In this document: piece after piece, positions 1 to 8,210 of the stretch
Layout: the number at the start of each line of letters is the position of its first letter
How positions within the stretch are numbered: position 1 is the stretch's first letter
Assembly: GCA_947501635.1 (NCBI GenBank)
Contig: CANMWT010000007.1
Span: 124,001-188,000, forward strand
DNA from: an uncultured Roseobacter sp.
GTDB lineage: Bacteria > Pseudomonadota > Alphaproteobacteria > Rhodobacterales > Rhodobacteraceae
Direction: 5' to 3'
DNA: 64,000 nucleotides
Program-made: the position numbers and the translations under genes
Notes under the pieces: generated by a model
Seen by the model: the letters and a program-made list of their open reading frames with translations, nothing else
Database searches by the model: none
What the model was told of the DNA's origin: nothing

Positions 1-1380
1 TACGACGTAATCATCATCGGCTCGGGTCCGGGCGGCTATGTCTGCGCCATACGCTGCGCGCAACTCGGCCTCAAAACAGCCTGCGTGGAAGGGCGCGACA
101 CCTTGGGCGGCACCTGCCTGAATGTCGGCTGCATCCCTTCCAAAGCCCTCTTGCATGCAAGCCACATGTTGCATGAGGCAGAACACAACTTTGCCGCCAT
201 GGGCCTTAAAGGCAAAAGCCCCTCCGTCGACTGGAAACAGATGATGGCCTATAAGGAAGACACCATTGGCCAGAACACCAAAGGCATCGAATTTCTTTTC
301 AAAAAGAACAAGATAGATTGGCTGAAAGGCTGGGGATCGATCCCTGAGGCAGGCCGCGTAAAAGTCGGCGAAGAGGTGCATGAGGCCAAGCATATCATCA
401 TCGCCTCGGGGTCCGAACCTGCGTCCCTGCCGGGCGTTGAAGTCGATGAAAAGGTCGTGGTCACATCAACCGGCGCGCTGGAGTTGGGCAAGGTGCCCAA
501 GAAAATGGTGGTCATCGGCGCGGGCGTCATCGGGCTCGAGCTTGGGTCTGTCTACGCGCGTCTGGGCGCCGAGGTGACAGTGGTCGAATTTTTGGATGCC
601 ATCACCCCCGGCATGGACGGCGAAATTCAGAAAACCTTCCAAAGGACACTGAAAAAACAGGGCCTTAACTTTGTCATGGGGGCAGCCGTCCAGAAAACGG
701 AAGCCACCAAAACCAAAGCCAAAGTGCACTATAAACTGCGCAAAGATGACAGTGAACACGTGCTGGACGCAGATGTGGTGCTGGTCGCTACGGGCCGAAA
801 ACCCTTTACCGAAGGGCTTGGGCTGGACGCACTGGGCATGAAAATGTCCCCGCGGGGACAGATAGAAGTTAACGCCACATGGGAGACATCGGTGCCCGGC
901 ATCTATGCCATCGGCGACGTCATCGCAGGCCCGATGCTCGCCCATAAGGCCGAAGACGAAGGCATGGCAGCGGCCGAGCAGGTCGCAGGCAAACACGGTC
1001 ACGTCAACTACGGCGTGATCCCCGGCGTGATCTACACACACCCCGAGGTCGCCAACGTGGGCCACACCGAAGAAGAACTCAAGGAAGCCGGACGCGCCTA
1101 TAAGGTCGGCAAATTCAGCTTTATGGGAAATGGACGGGCCAAGGCGAATTTTGCCGGCGACGGCTTTGTCAAAATTATCGTGGACAAGGAAAGTGATCGT
1201 ATTCTCGGCGCGCATATCATCGGGCCGGCAGCAGGTGATCTTATTCACGAAATCTGCGTTGCCATGGAATTCGGCGCCTCCGCCGAGGACCTCGCCATGA
1301 CGTGCCACGCGCACCCGACATACTCCGAAGCGGTCCGCGAAGCCGCTCTCGCCTGCGGCGATGGACCCATCCATATGTGA
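1..1380 (+). CDS. lpdA: Dihydrolipoyl dehydrogenase (E3), 5' end outside the window
   Basis: This is the flavoprotein E3 subunit of 2-oxoacid dehydrogenase complexes (2-oxoglutarate or pyruvate dehydrogenase), which reoxidises protein-bound dihydrolipoamide with NAD+. The frame is already open at base 1 and starts within the FAD-binding motif GSGPGG, so only a few N-terminal residues are missing. The redox-active disulfide CLNVGC (codons 39-44 of the window frame), the second nucleotide-binding motif [10 protein letters not shown], the FAD-binding segment ATGRKP..IYAIGDV and the C-terminal His-Glu pair HPTYSE are all present. About 459 residues are visible, close to the usual 460-470. An intrinsic terminator follows directly, so this is probably the last gene of an operon whose earlier genes lie outside the window. 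Identification is firm; which complex it serves cannot be decided here. Confidence 0.96.
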   Translation, partial: YDVIIIGSGPGGYVCAIRCAQLGLKTACVEGRDTLGGTCLNVGCIPSKALLHASHMLHEAEHNFAAMGLKGKSPSVDWKQMMAYKEDTIGQNTKGIEFLFKKNKIDWLKGWGSIPEAGRVKVGEEVHEAKHIIIASGSEPASLPGVEVDEKVVVTSTGALELGKVPKKMVVIGAGVIGLELGSVYARLGAEVTVVEFLDAITPGMDGEIQKTFQRTLKKQGLNFVMGAAVQKTEATKTKAKVHYKLRKDDSEHVLDADVVLVATGRKPFTEGLGLDALGMKMSPRGQIEVNATWETSVPGIYAIGDVIAGPMLAHKAEDEGMAAAEQVAGKHGHVNYGVIPGVIYTHPEVANVGHTEEELKEAGRAYKVGKFSFMGNGRAKANFAGDGFVKIIVDKESDRILGAHIIGPAAGDLIHEICVAMEFGASAEDLAMTCHAHPTYSEAVREAALACGDGPIHM

Positions 1381-1417
1381 TACGCATCCGCGAAAGCGGC
1401 TTGCGGGGACCGGGGGC

Positions 1418-1449
1418 ACACCCTGCCGTTTACGCGGCAGGGTGTTTTC
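1418..1449 (+). terminator. Intrinsic terminator after lpdA
   Basis: An 11-bp perfect inverted repeat (ACACCCTGCCG at 1418-1428, CGGCAGGGTGT at 1435-1445) encloses a 6-nt loop and is followed by TTTTCC. It lies 38 bp after the lpdA stop codon and probably ends the lpdA transcript. Confidence 0.85.
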
Positions 1450-1507
1450 CGTGCAGCCCTCCGGCCTCGCTAAGCAATCAGAACCAGCTGCCTGGTGAAG
1501 GCCTCGC

Positions 1508-2134
1508 CTACCACATGGTCTTGGCCGCGCGCGCGGGCCACGCGTCATCATAGGCGGCACCGCCCTCTTCGCCATCTGTCATCTCGGCAAGTATCTCGCC
1601 CGGCGAAGGCAGCCCCGCGCTGTGATCCACCCCCGACCATAGCCCCGCACGGATCTGGGCGCGAGCGCATTGCGTATAGATCTCGGCGATTTCGATCACA
1701 ATCACCGTGGCCGGCTGCCGCCCCGCCTTGTCGAAGCGCGCCCGCAGTCCTGCATCCGCCGTGAGCCACGCGCGCCCATTCAGGCGCACAACCGTGTTGG
1801 ACCCCGGCACCATGAACATGAGCGACACACGACCGTCTTCAACAATATTTCTAAGTGAATCCACGCGATTGTTCCCGCGCCAGTCAGGCATAAGCAACGT
1901 ACCCGGGTCCTGTTCCAGCACCACGGGGCCGTCATCGCCGCGGGGGCTTCCGTCGGTCCCACCCGCGCCCACTGTCGTCAGAACACAGAAGCGGGAAGCC
2001 ATGATCCACTTGCGGTAAAGCGGTGTCATCCGCCGCGCGACTTTGCGCAACGACGGCGCGCCCGGTGTGCCGTAGTGGGTCTCCAGCACGTCGATGCTGT
2101 CGATGCGTTCAGGCCTGCCGGACCGCTCAACCAT
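1508..2134 (-). CDS. Pyridoxamine 5'-phosphate oxidase-like FMN flavoprotein
   Basis: A 208-residue protein of the split-barrel PPOX superfamily, resembling the MSMEG_1061-type FMN-dependent group. Supporting features are an N-terminal helix region, the strand FCVLTTVGAGGTDGSPRGD, LMPDWRGNNRVDSLRNI typical of the flavin-binding half of the barrel, and SLMFMVPGSNTVVRLNGRAWL. Substrate and reaction are unknown; members include flavin reductases and heme- or F420-interacting proteins. I chose the ATG at 2134 over an in-frame TTG at 2149, because 2149 lies inside a perfect 20-bp palindrome and has no Shine-Dalgarno sequence. With this start the gene overlaps the end of plsC by 8 bp, suggesting translational coupling and one transcript with ftsE-ftsX-plsC. 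Confidence 0.85.
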   Translation of the reverse strand: MVERSGRPERIDSIDVLETHYGTPGAPSLRKVARRMTPLYRKWIMASRFCVLTTVGAGGTDGSPRGDDGPVVLEQDPGTLLMPDWRGNNRVDSLRNIVEDGRVSLMFMVPGSNTVVRLNGRAWLTADAGLRARFDKAGRQPATVIVIEIAEIYTQCARAQIRAGLWSGVDHSAGLPSPGEILAEMTDGEEGGAAYDDAWPARAAKTMW

Positions 2135-2858
2135 CGGCTTTGCCGGCAAAGCCGGCTTCCGCCATCAATGCATCGGACCGGCTTTCGACCGCCTCTTCCA
2201 GCTGTGTCATGAACGCGTCACGTGCAAGCCCCGGCTCGATTGGTGGCAGGAACTCGACCACCGCCACACCGGGTTTGCGCAACATGCCGCGCTTTGGCCA
2301 CAGCACCCCGACATTTGTGGCAACCGGCACACAGGGCTGGCCCAACTGCTCATAAAGCACGCCGGTCCCGACCTTGTAGGGTCGCTTTTCACCCGGTGGC
2401 ACCCGCGTGCCCTGGGAATAGATGATCAGCTGCCCCGGCGTGCTGCGGCCCGCCTCGACATCCGCCACCATCTTTTCAATCGCGGCGCCGCGCTTGCCCC
2501 GGTCCACCGCGACGCAATCCAGCCGCCGCGCATATAGCCCGATGATCGGTGTCCAGAGTATCTCTTTTTTCATAATGAACTTGCCAGCAGGCAAGGCCGT
2601 GAAGATCATCATGATGTCCAGAAAAGACTGATGCTTTGCGGCGATGAGCGCCTCCTGCCCGGGGGGGGTGCCCCGAACCTCGCAGCGCAGCCCGACCATC
2701 CAGCGCGCTGTCCAGAACACATAGCATGAATACCCCTTGCACGCGGCATAGGCACCGCGTTTGTCAAAGAGGGCCCAGGGCGCAAAAATCAGGCCGATGA
2801 TGGGCATCGCGATATACATCTGCGCGATGAAAAGCACAGACCGCAGGTATTGAAACAT
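2127..2858 (-). CDS. plsC: 1-acyl-sn-glycerol-3-phosphate acyltransferase
   Basis: This enzyme makes phosphatidic acid by acylating lysophosphatidic acid at the inner membrane. The 243-residue protein has an N-terminal membrane segment (MFQYLRSVLFIAQMYIAMPI), the catalytic HX4D motif HQSFLD at about residues 76-81, and an acceptor-binding motif YSQGTR, where Gln replaces the usual Glu of the EGTR box. The start is the ATG at 2858, because the ftsX stop codon overlaps it in a TGATG junction; a longer frame upstream runs through ftsX and is rejected. The gene is downstream of ftsE-ftsX in one leftward run. Family assignment is strong; the exact acyl acceptor is inferred. Confidence 0.92.
   Translation of the reverse strand: MFQYLRSVLFIAQMYIAMPIIGLIFAPWALFDKRGAYAACKGYSCYVFWTARWMVGLRCEVRGTPPGQEALIAAKHQSFLDIMMIFTALPAGKFIMKKEILWTPIIGLYARRLDCVAVDRGKRGAAIEKMVADVEAGRSTPGQLIIYSQGTRVPPGEKRPYKVGTGVLYEQLGQPCVPVATNVGVLWPKRGMLRKPGVAVVEFLPPIEPGLARDAFMTQLEEAVESRSDALMAEAGFAGKADG
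2135..2154. repeat. Perfect 20-bp palindrome at the plsC/PPOX junction
   Basis: CGGCTTTGCC is followed at once by its exact reverse complement GGCAAAGCCG. The palindrome covers the last sense codons of plsC and ends one base before the ATG of the downstream flavoprotein gene. With no spacer it could form a cruciform or, in mRNA, a hairpin beside the start codon. It is not followed by a T-run, so it is not a standard terminator. Confidence 0.75.
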
Positions 2859-3763
2859 CACGCCACCTCTCTCAGCACACGCCGCGCCGCCCACGCCGTG
2901 GCACAGAACGCCACAGCGCCCGCGATCACGGGGATTAACACCGGAAGAAACCACTGCAGGCCCTGAAAGCCAAGACCCGTCAGAAAACCGCCCATGTCAG
3001 AGGCGCGCGGTAGCATGAGCACCGCAGCCAAACCGATCACACAGCCACCCGCTGCGCCTGCCGTCGCGCGCAGCGTGAACCGGCGCACAAAGGCATTGGC
3101 GATATGGCTGTCAGAGGCGCCGACCAGCCGCAACACCCCGATGACCTGCGCATTGGCCGCCAGTGCAGTATTGGCCGCAAGCGTTACCATGGCCGCCATC
3201 ACACCGGCCAGCAACACCACTGACACTGTCCCCAATGTCTTGAGCCGCCCTGCCGCCTCTACCAGCGGCGCGCGCCACTGCGCATGGTCATCCAGCACCG
3301 CCCCCGGCACCTCGGCTTCCAGCCGCAAACGCAGACCCGTTGCATCAAACCCGCCATCTTCCTGAACGATTTCAATAAGCTGAGGCACCGGCAGGCTGGC
3401 CAGATCAAGGTCATCGCCGAACCACGGCGCCAGCAGGGCCTGCTGTTCTGACATATCCAGCGCCCGCGCGAAAGCGACGCCTGCCGTCGTCTCCAGAATG
3501 CGCAAGGCGGTCTGTGTCTGCGCCGCGCGGGTCTCAGCCGGAGCCGATATCCGGATCGTCGCGGATTGCGCAAGTTCGTCGCCCCAACGCTCTGCCAGAC
3601 GGCCAGACGCGAGGCTCAACGCCAGCGCAAACACCGCGAGAAAAGCCATGGCAGCCGCCGCCAGTACCACCAGATGCCCAGTCACCCCGGAGGGCGGCAC
3701 GATGCGATCCGCCTTTGCATCCGCCCGCAAGGGACCGAACAGGGCCGCAACCAAACCCCTCAC
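2858..3763 (-). CDS. ftsX: Cell division protein FtsX
   Basis: This is the membrane partner of FtsE. In other bacteria the FtsEX complex acts at the septum to control peptidoglycan hydrolases. The 301-residue protein has the FtsX layout: one N-terminal membrane segment (about residues 29-50), an extracytoplasmic domain, then three further membrane segments (about 178-200, 224-246 and 270-290). It starts with GTG at 3763, overlapping the ftsE stop codon in a GTGA junction. Direct adjacency to ftsE and the four-helix topology support the call; sequence conservation in this family is low. Confidence 0.92.
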   Translation of the reverse strand: MRGLVAALFGPLRADAKADRIVPPSGVTGHLVVLAAAAMAFLAVFALALSLASGRLAERWGDELAQSATIRISAPAETRAAQTQTALRILETTAGVAFARALDMSEQQALLAPWFGDDLDLASLPVPQLIEIVQEDGGFDATGLRLRLEAEVPGAVLDDHAQWRAPLVEAAGRLKTLGTVSVVLLAGVMAAMVTLAANTALAANAQVIGVLRLVGASDSHIANAFVRRFTLRATAGAAGGCVIGLAAVLMLPRASDMGGFLTGLGFQGLQWFLPVLIPVIAGAVAFCATAWAARRVLREVA

Positions 3764-4443
3764 AGGTCCGCTCCTGCCAGTTGGATGCTGTTGTTGGCAA
3801 TCCGCAGGACCCGGGCCTGCACCTGTGTCTTTGCCGCGCGGATCAGACTTAGATCGTGGGTCGCAATCAACACCGTCTTGCCCATCTTGTTCAGTTCCAC
3901 CAGCAGGCGCAGCAGGCGCTGGGACATCTCCCAGTCCACATTGCCCGTAGGCTCGTCTGCGATCAGCACCTCAGGAGACATGATGACCCCGCGCGCCAAC
4001 GCCGCGCGCTGTCGCTCACCACCCGACAACTCCGGCGGATAGGCATCCGCGCGGTGGGTCAACCCGACCCATGCCATCAATTCTGTCAGGTCCTCCTGCG
4101 CCTCGACATCCTCTGTGCTGCGCCCTGACACGCTCAGCGGAAGGGCGATATTGTCGGCAACATTCAGATGGTCGAGAAACTGGCAATCCTGATGCACGAC
4201 GCCCATGCGCCGGCGCAGATCGGCGATGTCATCACGCGCCAGCCCCGCCAGATCGCCGCCGAAAACTTCCACGCTGCCAGCGGTCGGTCGCAAAGCACCG
4301 TAGCACAGCTTGAGAAAGGTCGTTTTGCCCGCGCCGGAGGGCCCGGTGAGAAAATGGAATGAACCCGGCGTCAGACTAACCGAAACATCAGAAAAGAGTG
4401 CGCCGCCATTGTAGCTGTAGGCGACATTATTCAACTCGATCAC
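3760..4443 (-). CDS. ftsE: Cell division ATP-binding protein FtsE
   Basis: This is the ABC-type ATPase that works with FtsX. Walker A GPSGAGKTT (about residues 36-44), signature LSGGERQRAALARG, Walker B VLIADEPTGNVD and the switch histidine in IATHDLSL are all intact, and the length of 227 residues is typical. It starts at GTG 4443 and is the first gene of the leftward run ftsE-ftsX-plsC-PPOX. The 163 bp between it and the divergent zinc-ribbon gene must hold both promoters. Confidence 0.95.
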   Translation of the reverse strand: MIELNNVAYSYNGGALFSDVSVSLTPGSFHFLTGPSGAGKTTFLKLCYGALRPTAGSVEVFGGDLAGLARDDIADLRRRMGVVHQDCQFLDHLNVADNIALPLSVSGRSTEDVEAQEDLTELMAWVGLTHRADAYPPELSGGERQRAALARGVIMSPEVLIADEPTGNVDWEMSQRLLRLLVELNKMGKTVLIATHDLSLIRAAKTQVQARVLRIANNSIQLAGADL

Positions 4444-4606
4444 GTGGCCTCCGGATGCTGCTCAGCGCCCTTTTGCCTGAGCACAAGGCTGGTTTCAATG
4501 CATCACTTGACCAGTTTATCCGGAGTTAGCACTTTTCGCCGGGACAGCTTCACCATATGGTGGCAAAAAAACTTTCCGGCAGTCCACCAATGCAGCAGGA
4601 GCCATC

Positions 4607-5509
4607 ATGCGTTTGATTTGTCCCAATTGCGATGCGCAATATGAGGTCCCGGATGACGTAATGCCGCCCGATGGGCGCGATGTGCAGTGTTCAAACTGCG
4701 GAACAACATGGTTTCAGGAACATCCTGATGCGGTTCTGGCAGCAGAGGCCGTGGCCGATAATGCCCCGCAAGAAGACGAGGAATTCGTCAGTTTTGACAA
4801 GCCGGCCACCCAAAGCCGCGGTGCAGAAGCGATCCCCCCGGTAGAAGATGAAGAAGAGGACGCGGAGGACATCGCGGAAGAAGCGGACGCAGCCGCTCCT
4901 GCCCCGCAACCCGCGCCCACGCCTGCACCTGCACCCGCACGGCGCGAGCTGGACCCCTCCGTAGCGGATGTGTTGCGTGCCGAAGCGGAGCTGGAAGAGC
5001 AGGCGCGACGCAACGAGAACGCCAGCATGGAAAGCCAGCCCGAGCTTGGCTTGCAGGAAGAAACGGGTGACGCCAAAAAACGCGCACGCGAGGCACGCGA
5101 CCGCATGGCCCGTATGCGTGGCGAGACACCGCCATCAGAAGACCCGGGCGCGGCCGAGGCCGATGGTCTGGGGTCGCGGCGCGATCTGTTGCCCGATATC
5201 GAAGAAATCAACTCCACTCTGCGCTCCAATAATGACCGCTCGCCGGCGACAGACCCCGGCCAGACCGCCCAGATTGAAGTGCAGGAAAAACGCAGCTCAA
5301 GGCGGGGCTTCGTGTTTACCGTGGCGCTGGTGTCTCTGCTGGCGGTGACCTACAGCTTTGCCCCCGCCATCGTCGACGCAGTGCCGCAGCTTGAAAGCTT
5401 TATGAATGGGTATGTGAACATGGTGAACAGCTGGCGTATGTGGCTGGATGCCCGCGTGTCGGACATGCTCAGCTGGCTGGATGCCGCAGCTGTTTCCAGC
5501 GGTCAGTAA
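4607..5509 (+). CDS. Zinc-ribbon membrane protein with acidic/proline-rich linker
   Basis: A 300-residue protein beginning with an MJ0042-type zinc ribbon (CPNC at residues 5-8 and CSNC at about 34-37), followed by an acidic and Pro/Ala-rich low-complexity region (about 85-115), a charged region, one predicted membrane segment (about 231-252) and a short tail. This layout suggests a cytoplasmic zinc ribbon tethered to the inner membrane. Such proteins are common next to ftsEX in alphaproteobacteria but, as far as I know, have no assigned function. A good ribosome-binding site (GCAGGAG) precedes the ATG. The gene is divergent from ftsE and convergent with the TIGR02302 gene. Confidence 0.85.
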   Translation: MRLICPNCDAQYEVPDDVMPPDGRDVQCSNCGTTWFQEHPDAVLAAEAVADNAPQEDEEFVSFDKPATQSRGAEAIPPVEDEEEDAEDIAEEADAAAPAPQPAPTPAPAPARRELDPSVADVLRAEAELEEQARRNENASMESQPELGLQEETGDAKKRAREARDRMARMRGETPPSEDPGAAEADGLGSRRDLLPDIEEINSTLRSNNDRSPATDPGQTAQIEVQEKRSSRRGFVFTVALVSLLAVTYSFAPAIVDAVPQLESFMNGYVNMVNSWRMWLDARVSDMLSWLDAAAVSSGQ

Positions 5510-5563
5510 ATACCACCGGCCCGCACGCACTGCGCCGCCTAAAGGCCGCAAATGCTTGTATGC

Positions 5564-8167
5564 TCAGAACCGGTCCAGCAGCCGGTTGAGGTAATTCCGC
5601 TCGACTTCAGGGCGGTCCGCATCCCCCGAGCGGCGGCGGATTTCATCCAGCAGTTCACGCGCGCGCCCGTAGGCGTCATCATTCAGTGCCAACGGGCTGT
5701 CATCGCCCTGCACACCGGAATTGCCGGATTCGCGGCCCAAAGGATCACGGCTGTCGGCGCGGCGGTCGCTTTCCTGCATGCCCTGACCGGGCTGGCCGGT
5801 CTGCTGTTGCTGCTGCATCATCTCGCCCAGGGCGCGCATCCCTTCTCGCAGCGCCTCCATCGCCTGTCCCTGATTGTCGATTGCCTCGGCCAGATCGTTC
5901 TCGCGCAGCGCTTCCTCAGCGCCATCCATCGCGCGGCCCGCACGGTCCAGCGCATCCCGCGCCGTTTCACCTTCGGGCGTACCGGCACCGGGCAGGTTCT
6001 GCTGCTGGCGACTTAGCTCGTTGCGCAACGCTTGCTGACGGTCGGCGATGCTGTCGCCAGGCGCACCCTGCTCGCCCCCGTCGCCCTGACTTTGACCGTT
6101 CTGGGCTTGCCCTTCGCCGTTCTGGCCCTGTCCCTGACCCTCATGTTCGGTTCCGCGGCCCTGTCCGCCGTTGCGCCCTTCGTTGCCCTGGTTTTCGCCA
6201 GCCTGCGCATTCGGGTTGAATTGCTCCTGCAGGTCGCGGAACGCCTGATCGCTCAGGCCCTGTTGTTCGCGCAGCGTCTCTGACAAGCCTTCCATCGCCT
6301 GCTCGCCCGGGCTTTGCCCACCCTGACCCTGCTGGCCCTGGGTGACGCGCATATTCTCCATCATCTGCTGCAGTTCCTGCAGGGCCTGCTGCGCTTCGGC
6401 CATACGGCCTTGTTCCATCAACTCTTGTATCCGGTCCATCATGCGCTGCAGATCGTCCTGTGTCATCTGCATGGAGTTCTGAGGTTGCCCCTGCTGGCCT
6501 TCCTGTCCCTCTTGCTGCTGCTGGCGTTGCGCCTGGCGGGACAGCTGCTGCAGATAGTCCTCTGTGGCGCGGCGCAGCTCTTGCATAAGCTCCGCAATCT
6601 CCTCGTCGGAAGCACCGTTCTTGATCGCCTCGTTCAAGCGCTCCTGCGCGCGACGCATACGTTCCGCCGCATCGGCCAGATCACCCTCTTCGAGGATCAG
6701 AGCCAGCTCCCACATCTCGTCCGCCAGCGCCTGCTGTTTTTCGTCGCTCATCCCGTATTTGGCATGGAACTCCAAAGACCTGATGATCTTGCGTACACGC
6801 AGATTGTCGGTGTCGCTGCGAAAGACATCGTCCGGCAGATAGGACACGGCGCGCAGCACCTGCGAAATGCGTGTCCCGTTGGCGCGAGACCACAACAGAT
6901 CGCGCCGCGCCTCAATCACCGATGCGGCCATCGGGTCGAAAAAGCGGCGTCCCGGCAGGATCATTGCGCGCGGTTCGGTCTGGAATTGCTGTTCTGCGCC
7001 ATCCAGCGCAGTCAGACGCACGGTCACCGGCAGGTTGGCCCAGGGGTGTTCCGAGAAATCCTCGATCAGATTCTCTTCGAACGCGGCACGGCTGCCCGAG
7101 ATCGGGGTTGGCAACGGCACCACAAGTGCCGGACGCGGTTCGGGGTCGATGGTCAGGCCGTAGCGGCGCTCAACCGATACCAGATCAAGTTCGAACAGCG
7201 CCTCGCCCGCTTCGACGCCATAATCGTCGCGCGCTTCGAACGGCAGCGTCATTTCGCCCATGGCAGATGCGGATGGATCGTCAAGCACCGCGATTTCGGG
7301 CGGCTGATCTGGGACTACGACCACTTGCCAGCTGCGCCCGCCGGGGCCATTGATGGCGATCTCGCCATCCTGCACAACGGTAAAATCCTGCGCCGGTTCT
7401 GCAACTGAGGACACCTCGGTGCGGCCTGAAACGGTCTCGGCCAGCGTCAGCGCCCCCACTTCACCATAGAGGCGCACGGTAATCAGGCTGCCCTGCGGGA
7501 CAGACAAGGTGCCTGCGTCGATATCGTTAAGGTAAATGGTGGGTCGCCCGGTATAGCGCGGGCTTTCCGCCCAACCTTCCCAGACCGGGCCGGAAGCCAG
7601 CGCGCCGCCGCCCGGGGTCATATCTGTTACCGATCCTACCCGCCAGATCGACCCGAAGAGCAGCGCCACGGCAAAGGCAAGCACGGCCACATACCGCAAA
7701 GCGTAAGGGTCGCGTGCAGACACGCGCAAATCTGCCGGCACGGGCTCTGCCGTGGCCGCACGGGCCGCCATCCGCGCCTGATGCGCACGCCACACGGCCG
7801 CCGAAGCTGCATCCTCGGCGCCGATGGTCTGCGTATCGGTCAGCGCCTGCAGCGGCCTGCCGGGCAATGTCGCATCCAGCCGCGCGACCGCATCCTCGCG
7901 GGTCGGCAGGCGGAGCTTGCGAAACGCGTATCCCAACGTACTCAGACCGGCGACACCGGCCACGACAAGAAATGTCCAGACAACTTCGACCACAACACTG
8001 TCCTGCAGCCCAAGCATCAAGGCCGCCAGCACCAGCAGGATCACGCTCATCAACGGCCACAGGCTTTGAACGACGGCCTCGGCGCACATCCCCAACCACG
8101 TCAGCCGCACGGGCCACCGCACGGACTTCAGGGTGTGGTCCACATCGTGCCGGGAAAAAGACGCCAT
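5564..8167 (-). CDS. TIGR02302/DUF4175 family membrane protein
   Basis: A large 867-residue protein with two membrane segments near the N-terminus (about 23-50 and 60-82), a third at about 158-176, a presumed periplasmic domain (about 180-480), and a C-terminal half very rich in Gln, Gly, Glu and Arg (about 540-800, with runs such as RQQQQEGQEGQQGQPQN). This architecture matches the alphaproteobacterial TIGR02302 family, for which I know no function. It is the last gene of the leftward run from argH, starting 43 bp after the lysA stop. The repeated Gln/Gly-rich part is probably disordered or coiled coil. Large antisense frames lie opposite this gene; its composition explains them. Confidence 0.9.
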   Translation of the reverse strand: MASFSRHDVDHTLKSVRWPVRLTWLGMCAEAVVQSLWPLMSVILLVLAALMLGLQDSVVVEVVWTFLVVAGVAGLSTLGYAFRKLRLPTREDAVARLDATLPGRPLQALTDTQTIGAEDAASAAVWRAHQARMAARAATAEPVPADLRVSARDPYALRYVAVLAFAVALLFGSIWRVGSVTDMTPGGGALASGPVWEGWAESPRYTGRPTIYLNDIDAGTLSVPQGSLITVRLYGEVGALTLAETVSGRTEVSSVAEPAQDFTVVQDGEIAINGPGGRSWQVVVVPDQPPEIAVLDDPSASAMGEMTLPFEARDDYGVEAGEALFELDLVSVERRYGLTIDPEPRPALVVPLPTPISGSRAAFEENLIEDFSEHPWANLPVTVRLTALDGAEQQFQTEPRAMILPGRRFFDPMAASVIEARRDLLWSRANGTRISQVLRAVSYLPDDVFRSDTDNLRVRKIIRSLEFHAKYGMSDEKQQALADEMWELALILEEGDLADAAERMRRAQERLNEAIKNGASDEEIAELMQELRRATEDYLQQLSRQAQRQQQQEGQEGQQGQPQNSMQMTQDDLQRMMDRIQELMEQGRMAEAQQALQELQQMMENMRVTQGQQGQGGQSPGEQAMEGLSETLREQQGLSDQAFRDLQEQFNPNAQAGENQGNEGRNGGQGRGTEHEGQGQGQNGEGQAQNGQSQGDGGEQGAPGDSIADRQQALRNELSRQQQNLPGAGTPEGETARDALDRAGRAMDGAEEALRENDLAEAIDNQGQAMEALREGMRALGEMMQQQQQTGQPGQGMQESDRRADSRDPLGRESGNSGVQGDDSPLALNDDAYGRARELLDEIRRRSGDADRPEVERNYLNRLLDRF

Positions 8168-8210
8168 ATATCACGCTCCGTTGCCTGAGGCCCCGACGCG
8201 CGCGCCGCGC

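Noticed and set aside
466-1575. Long minus-strand frame (369 codons) opposite lpdA
   Set aside because: It overlaps almost all of a certain gene, has no family likeness and no ribosome-binding site; long antisense frames are common in GC-rich coding DNA.
6314-7408. Plus-strand frame of 364 codons opposite the TIGR02302 gene
   Set aside because: Composition is a mirror of the Gln/Ala/Arg-rich opposite gene; no recognisable domain.
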